Shown piece by piece: positions 11,727-24,693 of a DNA stretch of 64,000 bases. Below the pieces are notes generated by a model, which did not search any database, was not told where the DNA came from, and saw only the letters and a program-made list of their open reading frames with translations. The position numbers and the translations under genes are program-made. The DNA comes from Rhytidiadelphus loreus (Eukaryota; Streptophyta; Bryopsida; Hypnales; Hylocomiaceae): NCBI GenBank assembly GCA_947034895.1, contig OX344761.1, positions 89,603,447-89,667,446 on the forward strand, read 5' to 3'. The stretch's first letter is position 1. Every line of letters starts with the position of its first letter.

Positions 11727-14013
11727 CTTACTCAAAAAGCAAGCAAGGACAAAGGACAACAAGGACAAAGCGTAGCTAGTTGTTTCTCTTGAAGTATAAT
11801 CGATTATTCAATCTTCTAAAATTTTCATTCAGCATTGCAATCAAGTTTTCACTGTAAATTCTTCAACCCATTTTCCTCCGTATCACCCTTTGAGATTTCA
11901 CTCACCCCTTATCAATTCTCTTTGAGGATAACGGGTCCTTGGTCCAATGAATCTCAACTAGACTACAAGCAGTAACTCTCGCCTGATCACAGATGCATGA
12001 AACTTACTGTTCTGTATGTAGGTTCGAGCCAAAGCAGCAGGTGCGGTTTCAAGCCACGGCAACGATAGGTAGCAGTTTTCTTTGTCAATTACTGGAACAA
12101 TTCTTTAGCAGAAAAAGGTTGGTCCCATGTCCGGAGGCTCGTACTTCTATACTCGCACATGTGTGTTGAATAACAACATCAAGACTTAGGGCGCTTCCAG
12201 TCTTCCATCAATATTACTTCCTTTCTGTTTCACAACTCAGCAACCGACTCGCCTCACGAACATGACGAGGAGTAGCTGGAGAATCCCTGCAACGAAGTGC
12301 GGAAGTAGTTCCCTGGATTATCTCTGGATGGCAGATAGCACTTCCCAGATAACACTAGGTGGGGGAACACTGCAACGTAAGGTCCAACATAAGGTCCAAC
12401 TTGATAAGAGCTTTGCACTCATTACCCGTCCCAATCATTCCCTGTCCGCTCCCTTGTCCTTTATTTCTTCACCATGACCAGCTCCCAGAAAAGTCCGCAC
12501 ATCCGAAGCAACAACCGATTGTGTTGTACAAGAAACTTGAAATTGGGCACCGTTCATGTCGCGAGGACAGACATGTAGTATCAATGGCCTGTAATATGAC
12601 GAGGAGCTGGAGCAATGATAAATGTATCCGTCGCAACATTCGATCAAAGTTTCCTAGAAAACTATCAATCCTCTAGATAGCTTCCAGGGATGCCAAGGCT
12701 GCGAATTCCAATAAGATATAGAGCTCCAAAGAAATTGAGGACGTAAAACTCAAAAGCTTCCGACGGCAAAGAGTAGTAATCTCCAAGAAGTTGGTAATGA
12801 GAACAATTTCCCGGTTTTTGTGGTGTCTTATTTGATATGGTTAGGGTGAGCTAGTCTTTCCACACCTAGCTTGGCACCGACAGCTCACAACTTACACGTG
12901 GTCTCCGACAGCTCACAACCAAGGATTTCGCATGCTCATCTCTGCGCTGAGAAACTGGCACGGAGTGTCGGTCGAACTAAGACGGACACAGAAATTTCCA
13001 GGACAATATGTCGAAAGGTCCATACCATAACTACAACGAGGACGCAATTTTATACCGAGTATTTCTTGTAAGTAAACAGAAATTTGGATTCCATAGTGAA
13101 GCTACAAAGTCAACTGGAAATCTCGTTCAACAGATGCCCTCGTATGCCAAGTTGTCGTCAACTTGCTTTCTTGTACATGAACCGATCAACTTGAGCCAGT
13201 AATAATTAAGCCAAAATTGGAATAGTTTATATACAACATTCATGGCCACACATGCTTTGCATAGTAATTTCGAACATGACATGTGCTGTTCCTGATTCAT
13301 TGCTTCCTCCAACTACTATGTGTCATTGCACAGACGTCTGTATTTACGGGAATCTTTGTTTTTGTTCTTTAGAACCAACTTGACTGTTTATTCCTTAAGC
13401 AAATTATTTGTCTTTTGAATGCATGTGCAGTACTCGCTGACTACGCCAAAGTCTTTCACCGAGAGCAATTGAACAGCAATCAAGAGTGAAAAGTGGTAGT
13501 AGCACACCTCTCTTGACGACGAAGTCTCGCATGAGTGGATTTACTTCTATGGCTTTTTCTTCTTGGTCATGGATTCAAAGAGAAAACTGAAGTCTGCGAA
13601 TAGCCACTGAGTAAGAATCTTCAGCTTGAGTTACAGAAATATCGACATTGAATAACTTCGGAGACCCGCCTCACGGGAATATTAAATTATCTTCAAAGTG
13701 TTTTATCTCTAACATAAGAATTAAAACAGGATAAACCTCAGTAAATTGCAAACACACAGACTTCATCGTCGGTCGAGTTTGTCATGAGAAACACGCCATG
13801 GCTATTGTTACAGACTAACGTAATGGTCTGCTAACAAAAGTCTGCTAAATATGATATGCTCTGTCTGCCTCGAATTACCAGATCAAGGTTAAGAAAACAT
13901 TTTCTGAATCAAATAATATGTATCAGTACATTACATTCCCTAGTAGAGCAACCAACCAAGACATAAATCGGAAACATCAGCTGAAACCTCGTCTCCGGTG
14001 TCACCAACATGTG

Positions 14014-17000
14014 TCAAGGTTTTTTCTTCATATACGATAAGTAAGGATCTTGTGCTGCAGATAGCACATCTGGCCTGTCCGCTTGATCGTATGTTAGACA
14101 TCGCCGCATGAATTCCTGAAAAATAATGACAACCATTTTCATCCTTATCAGCAGATTTCAAAAGTGGCATAAGTGTGATACACCAACAGAATGACTGACC
14201 TCTATGAATACAGAGAAAGATTAGACCAGTCAACAATTGACATGTGGCGAACACCTAAAATACCATGAAATGTGCAGGATGGATGACTATGGAGCGGTTG
14301 CGAAGACAAGGTCTTTAGGCAGCTGAAAATAACTACCATCTGCACTCACGTGGTGGTGCAGAAGAAAGGATCAATGCTGGTAGTGTGACGAATCAGAAAT
14401 TTCACTGACCAACCAGATATGCTCAAAACATCAGGATTTTCGTTTCTTGCACTGGAGTAAGACATGATATCGACTCACGCTACCTTTGCCTCCAGCGATA
14501 CAGAGGGTCGAGTTGGAAACTCCACCTTCCGGGCATTAACTATGGTGTCTTCGCGAACTAATTGCTCTTGACATTGGTTGTGGCCAAAGGGACGTTTCCC
14601 AAAGAGCATCTGGTAGTAGAGGACACCGACGGACCACACATCAACCTGAAACAAAAGTACTTAACCGTCAGAAACTCCCTTTATTAAGAGTCCACAAAAT
14701 GGCTGTACGAATGTGTTAAGAAACGCATGAATAACGCCTCATCGGCGGGTACCTTAGAGGAGATTAGCGGTGTCTTGTTCAGGTCAAAACATTCAGGTGG
14801 TAAGTACCTGCACAACAAGAATTGCAGTTTCTCAGACCTAGTGACAAAAGAATCGCCCTTTCCTTCAGAGAAGTCATTGCAGAGGATAAGTATTGTCTAC
14901 TTGGTCGGCATATTATTGATAAATTTTAGAATGCTGTAGGTCACTGATTAGTCTAACCGGAACACTATGACTATTGAGGATTCTAAGTTAAGATCACATT
15001 TAAAAGTTCGTCAAAAAATTACCAGTAGGTTCCTGCCCCTTGAGATGTCAACTCCATGCCTTGAGATCCAGATTCCTCCTCTACAATTTTGCTGAGACCA
15101 AAGTCCGTTATCTTAGCCACCCCAACTGAGTTGAAGAGGATATTTGCAGGCTTCAAGTCATAGTGTATGATCCGCTGTGCTTGCTTATTCAACTTCACAA
15201 GCCCTGAAAAAATTTGCACCAGAATGCTTCTCGCCTCCCTTTCCGGTAAAACGGGGGTCTCTTTCAAAATAACGTCAAGATCTTTGCCTAGAACAGGGCC
15301 AACGAATGAATGTCAACCACATCCGCTATAACAAACTGCGTCTATCCTCAATCTCATGCACCATGACTTTCATGTCAAAGTTGATATACAGCTTGTTCAA
15401 GATGTGAATTCATGCCGTAACATGTCAAAAGGATAGCAGATTAATAAATACAGAAAAAAGAATCAACTTTATTCTTAATTAGCTAAACGAGCTGCAAAAT
15501 CTACCGCACTCAGACTCCTGACTATGCTTGTTACGCAGTTGAGGGGACTAGGAAGCAAGAATCAGTACCACTGCAGTACTCAAGAACCGTGCAAAATGTG
15601 TTGTGATCAATCTCGAAAATATCCCATAAGCGCACAATATGTCTGTGAACCAGGCTTTTGTGGATGTTGTACTCCCGAATGGCATGTCGAACATATGTCT
15701 GTTTCTTCTCTTCACTCCACTGCTCATTCAGCCTATGTAGCTTGCAAGCAACATATCTGTACTCCACCAGATCGTAAGCCTGCCCCACCCTTACCCCTTC
15801 TTCCTCTCAATCCTCCAATCTCCGAGCAGCACCACATCATTAATATTCGTTGCAAAGAAGTTAACTAATGCCCATAATCTAAACCCATAATCATGAGTCG
15901 TGACCTATTCACCCGTTACTTCTGGAAATTACACCATCCCAGAGTTGGAGGAAATGTACCTTGTAAACTTCACTAAAGCCACCTTTACCGAGAAGATTCA
16001 GCAGTGCATATCTCTTGTTGAGTATTGGAAAATGGTTAAAGGGTGATGCGTCTTCATCTCGACAACGTTTCAACTCCCGAATTAAACATTTCTTTTCTTG
16101 TTCTAGCCTATCTCGGTCCTTCAATGCTGCTTCCTCTTCCTGATGAACATGGAAGAACCTTAGCCAAACATTCCACACAATTCAAGAACAATCACTCGAT
16201 CCTCTACTTGTGTGAAATTTGGTTTAACGTGGCCATTTTAACGAGCTGTCTCTGGAGTATGATGTTCTTTCTTTCGCGCCAAATGATATATTTGGGTGGC
16301 GATTGCATAGTGAGAGATTCTTGGGACACGAAGGGTTTTAATCCTCACCCGCTTTACACCTAGCAGGCGAAATCGGTAAACCTCCTCCATAGCCAACACA
16401 TCTTCTTCCGACATTGCAGGCTCCCCATTGCTACCATCTACCATCGAAATCATATTTTCAGAATCTCAGTGCTTGATCAAACAACTGTTATTATATTAAG
16501 TCAATTCACATTAAGAAAACTTGAGTAGAGAAACATTTTGGAGAATTGATTGCGTATGTTTGATGATAATTTACCAGATGGCTGCTTTTTCAGCCCCTTG
16601 CGGTGTTTGTCAAGAGCAGCCTTTTGCTCCATCAAAGACCTCTGAAACAACATCACAAGCACGCTGAACAGATTAGAGCAGGCGATAGCGGTGCAATCAA
16701 TCTTCAATGTCACGGAAAGGTACGGCAAGAGGACACAGGCACTTTGAAAGAGTTCTTCTGCGAGTTTATAAAACAAAAAAGACATAAATAAAGGAGTTGC
16801 CAAAGAGGATGACGCAAAAGGAAAAGAAACCAAACCAGTCTTGCTTGGACATCTTTAAAGGCTTGACCATCTTCCCAAACTTCTGATAGCATTGCCCTCG
16901 CCCTGTCCACATTTTCGGATCACATTTCAGAGCAACCGTGGAAATCTCTCAAGATATGGAAAGATGAGTTGAAAATTTTCGTACCTCTTTCCTTCTTGGG

Positions 17001-18920
17001 GAACAACAAAATTGAGTAGCATGTAAGTACACAGATCGCACACCCTTGAAGAATGCTGATTAGGTATATACAGGTTACTAATAGGGCTTGTTTCAAGCAA
17101 TGTTACATATGAATACTAGCAGTTATCACTTCCTCAAATATAATACACAGGTGCTTACGGAGTGATTCACGTCACTGCCGTTTGACAACAAGAACTCTAA
17201 TTAATGTTTGGAGGAAGACTGAAACAGAGAAGAACAAGAACAAGAACAAGGAGAACCTAATAGTTGAGCAATCAGGCTTAAATGAATGTATAGTGATTCA
17301 GGTGTTGAGCGTAGAATTTCACACCTCATCACCCCAACATTGCCAAGCTTGTTGCTCTCATGCTGAAGCTTGGAACGGGACTCTTGCCTTTCCACTGTAG
17401 CCAAATGAACAAGTAGATCTGAAACCACTTTAATTCTCTGATGCCATAACAAAGTGTCCACTATTAGATAGGAGACTTAAATATTGCAAACGATCCACTA
17501 ATCTGAGCTAACTAAACGAAATTCAAAGCCTTCTAACTTCAATCGTTCCACTATGATACGAGGACCTTGACATCTTTGATGACGTGGGCAGCTCTTACCT
17601 TTAGTTCGCGCTGTTGCTCTCTATCCGTCCTTTCTTTCAAGTCCTGTAAGAAAACCGAGAGGGTCAAAGCATTAAGCTGCCTGAGCCGCAATCAGTACGC
17701 TCTTACATGCATAAACTGGACTACGACCGCAAGAAGACTTTTTTAAACATATTCTGGCACTGATTGTGATGAACAGCAGGAAGAACAAGCAAAAAAATAC
17801 CTTCTCAAATCGTTTGATGGTGCTGTGAGCATTGGCAGCTTCTTTTCTAACTCTAACCAATTCCTCCTCCAGAGTTGCAACATTTGCCTGCAGTCTGGTA
17901 ATTTCCTCCTGCTCCCAGAATCCAACGTTCTAATTACTGCAGGATCACTAAACTGACCGTTGCCGCAACTTCGTCAATCAACACAAGTTAAAAAATCACG
18001 TTGTCTTCTTGCATTACAAATGTAATCTACTCAGTGTGAAGATATCATGTATTAAACACCAAAAAAGCGATAATATCCACTTACTTGAACCTGTGCTTTC
18101 TCTTCTTGCCAAGCAAGCTGTGCAGCTAAGACTTCCTGTCAACCATCCAGAAATTTCTGATTAATAATTGCGATTAAGGATCTTGATTAAATTGCGATTA
18201 GGGATCTTACCGAACTTTCTTTCTTGGAGCCTATGACCTTGTAAAAAATTCAGTGTCCACGTCGTTAGCAACATATAGGAAGTAGTGACCAACCTTGAAT
18301 TGATGAGAGCGCTTAGAATTTGCGTCTGGCAAACGTTTCCTTTTTCGGCAAAACTGCTCATCTTGACTGCTGCTTGCGTTCAACCTTGGATTGGGCTGTA
18401 TGACAAACTCTCCCGCATCCTAAGTTTTTTACAAGAACAACGGATCAGACTACAAGTCTTGAAGAAATCTACAGCAAGAAATGTCACATATGCGATAGGG
18501 ACTCCTCGAGAATTAGCATAGGCACAAATGTATCTAGAGTTTGAATCAGGCATTGTTCGTCGAGAATCAGAATTTATCATTACTGCATCAAATAGTGCTC
18601 AATGGCGACATGATTTCTAGCAACACAAATTCCTGAAGACGTGCACTGCATAGCAAAACAACAAACACTAATAATATTGATGAAATTGAATTAACAGCTA
18701 AAGAGAGGTGGAAACAATTTACATCGGAGTCAGAGTCGCCTGAGGCCGAGATTGTAGTAACACCATTGCTCATGAGCTCTGACAGCCATGGCGCCTGTGG
18801 TGACATTGGAGCTGCCTTGCCAGCCATCCTTGCCTCCAATTTTGCCATCTTCTGCGACATGCTCGGGTCGAGGCTGGAGTTGGAATTCGACGAGAGCTGC
18901 TGTAGCAAATCATCGCTCAT
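14014..18920 (-). CDS. TSL: Tousled-like serine/threonine protein kinase
   Basis: Tousled-like kinases are nuclear kinases that phosphorylate the histone chaperone ASF1 and act in chromatin assembly and development. Exons in transcript order: 18920-18723, 18419-18294, 18237-18211, 18135-18085, 17908-17801, 17643-17599, 17437-17325, 16902-16836, 16641-16575, 16437-16349, 16139-15960, 15779-15569, 15287-15023, 14807-14753, 14645-14484, 14115-14014. All phases join to 621 aa. The N-terminal half is charged and coiled-coil-like, with the family signatures KLGNVGVMR and SEVWEDGQAFKD. The kinase domain has the glycine loop GKGGFSEV (about 348-355), catalytic Lys in ACKLH (about 370), HYDLKPAN (catalytic Asp about 471), DFG (about 489) and SQGAGTYWYLPPE. 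HYD in place of HRD is normal for this family. The domain is complete and no key residue is missing. The 27-bp exon 3 is the least certain. ATG 18920 was chosen because it gives a typical Ser-rich N terminus after an untranslated leader. Confidence 0.93.
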
Positions 18921-19700
18921 ATTTGCAATCTCTCTCTCTTCCTTATCTAACTCTAAAAAAAACGTTCATAGAAAGCGGACCAAATGACAAGACGAAACTC
19001 TGCAAGCGATCTCTAAACATAGACTACGTCATAAAATGCTATAGTCACTACTTCAACTTCTCATGCTATCCTACTCGTATGAATTTCTATCACCCTCATG
19101 TCGAAGGCACCGCCTATATTAGGCTTTAAGCATCCGCCTACAATTCGCATCCTTTTCTTCATGATCAAACCAGTTTAAATCAATACGATACTTCACCTGC
19201 ACCACTTCAAAGCACAGAATCGGCAAATTTCAAAAAAACCGTCGACTCCTTAACCTGCTAATAAACCTAAACTCAAGCGCAGAGTCTTCGCAAACAACGT
19301 CCAAATGCATCACACCGAAAACAGAGTCCGTGCATGCCAGAATGTTCACCGAAGCAACAACTCAAACTCAGAAAATTACCGTTTAGAATACGCATCGTAA
19401 AAATGGAACGTGGTCCTCGTTCGATAGCCTCTAAAACCCCCAAGAACGGATTAAAACGAGTCGTAAATCATTCGAAAGTTGACCGTTTTCTTCGCTGAAA
19501 TGAATCTCGAGAAAGGAATCCTCGCAGGTCTGCAATAATCGGGAAAAAGCGTGCTCGTTCACGGAATGCTGTTTCGATCCGATCAATCTGCTTTCCGGCC
19601 CGAAAATTTGTCTCCCTTCCTCGCGTCGGAGTTCGTCTCTCCCAAACGACGAAAACACGCAAGGGGAGCAGTGTTGCTATCAATCTGTGTGAAAAATAGA
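18921..19700 (-). promoter_or_regulatory. Probable TLK 5' leader and promoter
   Basis: The DNA upstream of the kinase ATG is GC-richer and CpG-containing up to about 19690, then turns sharply AT-rich. That fits a 5' UTR and core promoter for the leftward TLK transcript. A leftward open frame at 19658-19431 has no family features and is probably leader sequence. No exact TSS can be assigned by eye. Confidence 0.4.
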
Positions 19701-22700
19701 TTTAGGAATGTTCATGTACACTTTGCGTAGATTTAAGATCATTTTCTATGTCTATAAGAGATTTGATTGGCACCGGGAATTCCCGCCAAACGGTAGGCTG
19801 ACCTGGCCTTTCTTTGCTTCTCGTTGGACGATGACGAACGAACGAAGACGAACGTTTGACTCAGATGCCATATTCACAACACTCTTGAACTTCAAGGGAG
19901 AGGACCCTTTGCTTTCCATGAATAAAGGCTCCTTGCACTTTAGAACATCTTGAATGCAAGTTCACCTATGTCTTGTGGCACTATAACACAATAGATTCTT
20001 GTAACACAACTTATTTTTGTTATTCTTGTTAGAGGCCGTTTCCATTGGGCGCTTGGACCTCCTAAACTAGATGTTGCAAGTGCTTTCTTTTGCAATTGGA
20101 GGTCCGAGCTTCCCTCTTACCTTTCCTCCGCACTCCAACCCTTGCATTTCGGCTTTGCAAAATTGGAGGGCTTGGATGCTAGCCTTGAGGGGTTCAAAAC
20201 TTTTTTAAAAGAAAAAAGTTTGGTTGTTGTTTTATAGAGTTCCTAGTCTTTTTGATGGAAGCCAGTTCCCTTTGCAATTAAATTCAATAGCTTCCACTGG
20301 TTGTGAGGGAGCTCAAATTCTAAACCCAAATGCAATGGAAATAGGCTATGCCCACTTGAAAGGGCCAAGGAGCTTTCAATCCCCATCTAGCCTAAATGGA
20401 CAATGGAAATTGGTCCTTAGAGCATCTACAATGAGCACATGGGATATGGAAGCAACAAATGTGGGATACAATGGTCATAAGAGGACCAACACAATTGATA
20501 AAGGAGGTGAAGTGCAACACTCTCTAATGTACTAGAAGAAAATTGTGTTGAAGTCCATATATTCTAAATGCCATTAAATATATTTGTGTCCTACAAACAT
20601 GAAATTCAACTCGTTTTCATCACCCAAAAATGCAATAACAACAGAAGAAGTTGGATGGGGGCTTTTTGTCTAGTTGGTAACTTTTGACTTATATAGTCAT
20701 AGGGCATTTGACTCAAGTATGAGACAAAACTTGTCTTGGAGTGCTCAATGTGCAATCAACCTACCTTGAAATAGATTTGTTGTATGGTATTTGGATTAGA
20801 GCAAAAATGCAAAACATGTTGTACATGAATTTGTATCACATGTTGTAGTACAATGCATCCATTGAATTGAGAAAATTAGCTTGGTTGTAGTCCCCACTAG
20901 CTAATGAGATGTTTTTGTACTAGAATATACAACCATTGAAGAGACTCTGAGAGTATTGTTGTAGATGGACACTTGCCTTCTTTCTAATTTTCCATTTAAA
21001 TATGTTATGGTGTAAGGGCACATACATTTTCAACACAAAATTTTTGGTAACTAAAAATAATTATTGGTTTTGGATTGAAGGAGAGGCTTTGCATCAATAG
21101 AAGCTACCGTAAGGAAGTTTGAATAACTATTTTATTTGATAAGCAAGTCATTCGGCTTTGTGGACAAATCCTCTCAATATAACTATTTTGTGTGTGTGTG
21201 CTTATCAAGGCTCTTTTTTTGGCAGAATTTCACTAGATTGTCAAAAATCTGACTTCTCTGGCTTCGTCCCTCCAAAAATTGGCCTTTACAATGAAGCTAG
21301 TAGAGGGGATATGGGTCCCAAAAAAAGCCATGGTGCTTATTCTTTGTACAACATGTAGTATAGGCCACTTAATTGCAATTTTTGATGTTCAATGAGTGTG
21401 TGATATAAAGCAAAATTCAAAATATTCTAAGAAAATCAAAAGCACCCACAAGTCTTTGTGTAAATTAAAGTAGTGTTTATTTTTTGTATATGTAGAGGGA
21501 TACAACATTTCAAACTTGGAATGAAATGAAACGTAACCAATTATTATATATATTTACATGGAAACATATGACAATGCACTTGTATTATATATCAAAGATG
21601 TATAAGAAAGTATCTTTAAGATATAAGGCAATTTTTTTTTATGTAATATGTATAGTACCATTTTTTTCAACACACATTATGAGTGATAATTTTATTATTC
21701 CAATTTATTTTTTATGAAGCTACATAAATACTTCTATTAATGAAATTTGTATAATAAAAACACAATTTACTAGGCTTCATCGATTTGTCTTAGCAATAAA
21801 CATGCCAAATTAGTGTCAATATGATTTTTTTTGTAGGAAATTAGCACAATATAATAATATTTCTACTTTAATATATTGAAAATAGAGTAAGTTTGATGAA
21901 TTAATGTCACATGTACTAATACCATATGTTATTGTCATTTTCAAACACTCACCTATGTGGCAAAATTATTATTATTGAAGGTGCTACATAAGATTTAAAG
22001 GAACTCTCTACCATTGGCAACATACCACATGACACTTCAAAATTTTAGATTCGAACAAATTAACCCTTAAATGACGGACCCATCACCAATGATTTCAAGC
22101 TTCACTGCCCATCACTTAAATGTATTGCCATTTTGCAACTAGATATGTATGAAAAAAAAATTATATTTATTTTTCAAAGATGAAATTACATGTCTTCATT
22201 ACTTCACAGAAAATTTAGATTTTTTTGAGAATTTTTGAAGATAAAGTGAAGAAAAATCACATCAAATAGAAAATTATTTCAACAAATCTGAAAATTTCAC
22301 CATGTGTGTACATTACAATGACAAATATCATAGTGTAAACTCAATTTTCATGTCATTCTATAATTAGAATTCAATAGATATTGAAAATACATACAAAATT
22401 CAAATTGCAATCACATATTCAATACTAGAAATTTTTCCAAAATTCAAATTGGAGTAGAAACTATAGTGGATGACCTTCATTTTGTTGGTTGGGTTGTTCA
22501 AAAAAATTTTATTTTTGTGGAGAAATTTTAGATTTAGAGCAAGGAGCAACAACTTCCCAAAATACACTAAAATAGCATATTTTGTGATCCGTTTTTTTTT
22601 TAAATTTCTCATTTTTGTGAAAACAAACATTGGCTAGACTACAAACTCAACACGAAAGGTCAACGAGGAAAACGGGGAACAAAGAGCTTTAAAAAGGATG

Positions 22701-22860
22701 AAAAAGCTCATTGGATTGCCATCCGAACGCCACAAATGGCGTTCCAGGCGTTCCAGGGTTAAGCACCTAAAGTGGGACGTGAAGTAAAAGCAGAATCTAC
22801 GTAATAGGAACATGTAAACTTCATGTTCACGATAGGCAGATTTCGGAGACATACCAGTCC
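19701..22860. other. AT-rich intergenic region with repeat debris
   Basis: No gene is supported. A 103-codon frame at 20224-20535 has no recognisable domain. A small imperfect hairpin lies near 20060-20108 (GGACCTCC against GGAGGTCC). A short block at 21077-21126 is shared with 11674-11726. From about 21400 to 22620 the sequence is strongly AT-rich and looks like old repeat material. Confidence 0.5.
21077..21126 (+). repeat. Short dispersed repeat family C, copy 2
   Basis: Partner of the block at 11674-11726: CTTTGCATCAA, AAGCTACC and TAAGGAAGTTTGA occur in the same order and orientation with scattered substitutions. Confidence 0.55.
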
Positions 22861-22871
22861 TCACGGACTCG

Positions 22872-23006
22872 AGGGTTTTAGGGTTTTAGGGTTCCAGGGC
22901 TCAGACGCTCTGCCAGTTGATTCACAAGCCTGCTTCAAAAGCTCGATTGCACAGTCCAATTGCGTATCCGTGTCATCTGGTCCCAAGGATTTCAGCTTTA
23001 GGGTTT
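22872..23006 (+). promoter_or_regulatory. Telobox-type (AGGGTTTT) motifs in the RRP17 promoter/leader
   Basis: AGGGTTTT occurs twice in tandem and then starts a third time at 22872-22893, and TTTAGGGTTT recurs at about 22998-23006, 25 bp before the ATG at 23032. Teloboxes (AAACCCTA and complement) are established promoter elements of plant ribosomal-protein and ribosome-biogenesis genes. This matches the function inferred for the downstream gene. Confidence 0.6.
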
Positions 23007-23031
23007 CGTTTTCAATTAGACTTTTCCGGCC

Positions 23032-24693
23032 ATGGACGAAGAGGATGTCGATGCGACTCCAGGAAATACTGGCCATCACGTGACGAAGCGATTCCGAAAG
23101 AACAAGTTTGCCGTTGCAGTATTTGATGAGAAGGCTCGCCAGTACGCCGTCACTTCCGTTTTCTTTTTCTCGTCTCTATTTCATTAATTGAATGAACGAA
23201 TTGTCGTTTTCGTGAAAGACATTCCCTGGTCGAAACCAACAACTAGGGTTTGCGGGAGAACATGATGTGGTGCAGAGTGATAATTTTTGTTTTCTGCAAG
23301 TGAACATTGGCGTACGGATTGTTGTTTTCGTTTGTAGCGAGGCTCTGGAAGTCAATTTTCGCATGAGTAGTGGTTTCATTGTCGCTGTTATCGTTTGCAG
23401 GGACTATTTGACTGGATTCCGCAAAAGAAAGAATAAAAGGCGGAAAGTTGCAGCTCAGCAGAATGAAGTTAAGGATAGGCAACGACGGCTCCAGGAAAGG
23501 AAGGAAGTAAGCTTTTGCTCTTACCATCTTGTGTGAAGGAGATGTGTACTTTGCAATCAGAATCCGTTGTTTATTTAGCCCTAACTTCAGGGTTACCGGA
23601 AAACAGAGTATTCGTGTCCTCGCATATTTTCAACTGCGTTTTAAATTTGCTATCGACTGCGTCTTTTTCGATTTTGTTTTGGAAGACTCTGTTCTTAAGC
23701 TGGAAGTACACATCCAATTGAAAATCGTTAGAAAACCTTCAAATTAGTACTGAACTAGAAATTGAAGATCAAGAATGTTCCGTTTTAGTTCGTTTTTAGT
23801 GACCCTGCCTAGAATTTATGAATCTTGGGTTCACGGGATCGAAGATGTGACGAAATTCAGTAGTTTGGAGAGGTTCTGGTGTATAGCATATCGAGTCTTG
23901 GGTTGATTGTATGCTTTATTGCAGATAAGGGAAGCAAAGAAAGCTGCTTTACTTGAGCAGAAGGCAAAGCCAGCTGAAGATGTCGAAGAGGGGAATGAGA
24001 CTGAAGCCGAAGAGTCAGAGGTCGCAGAAGACGATGCTTCAAAAATTGCTGGTGTGTGTCTACAATAACTATCACGTTTGTCTGAAGTGAAATTTTAGGG
24101 TTATCACCATGTTGGTCTCCTTTTTTTATTCATTTCCTATGTCAAATTGGTCACGAGGGAATTAGATCTTCTCAAGCGTGTCTCTTTTTCTTAGTATGAT
24201 TTCTGCTCGTTTTAGAATTTGGTGGTAACTGGTTGTTGATCTGTCAGCTTCAGCTTGCTTCAATAGATGATTGGTCTAATTGAGATTCAAGGAATGTTTC
24301 TGTTTGTGCAAGTTACGGGTTTAGTATTCATCTTTTGATTTTTATTCATGCAATTCATGTTGTGGAAGCTCACAATTTTGGGACCTGATGATTTCAGGGA
24401 CCACAACCTATGATGATGGGGACACGACTATAGTTGTGACAACTTGTAGCTTAGATCCTGAAGATGATGAAGAAGAGGACCTCCAGGAGGTACCAAAACA
24501 AATCCTGAAGCCCAAGACTGTATTAGGTAAGAGAGCGTCTGTGCCACTGGGTGCTACACAACCGAAGAAAGCCAAGTCGGTGAACAAGCCCAAGAAAATC
24601 GTCTCTGAGAAAAGAATAAAGAAGCTCTCCAGGCGAGAGAAGTCTGTCCCAAAGAATCAGAGATCAAAGAAGGGTGGAAAGAGGAGAAAATAA
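23032..24693 (+). CDS. RRP17: RRP17/NOL12-family ribosomal RNA-processing protein
   Basis: The yeast member of this nucleolar family is a 5'-3' exonuclease in pre-60S rRNA processing. Exons are 23032-23141, 23401-23506, 23925-24051 and 24398-24693, with phases 2, 0 and 1 at the junctions, giving 212 aa. The family core spans the first junction: VAVFDEKARQ followed by DYLTGFRKRKNKRRK, then a long basic helix (QQNEVKDRQRRLQERKE). The middle is acidic and the C terminus is Lys/Arg-rich, typical of nucleolar proteins. The length matches the family. Promoter teloboxes support a ribosome-biogenesis role. The ATG at 23032 is the first in frame before the conserved core. Confidence 0.88.

Larger units (their letters stand above)
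10729..14013. other. Intergenic region between MLO and TLK 3' ends
   Basis: This lies between two convergent genes and probably includes both 3' UTRs. I find no convincing coding sequence. It holds two dispersed-repeat fragments (11039-11258 and 11674-11726), each with a partner elsewhere in the window. The stretch 12000-13500 is somewhat GC-richer and breaks into short frames with no recognisable domain; it may be transcribed 3' sequence of the kinase gene or a decayed gene. Confidence 0.5.
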
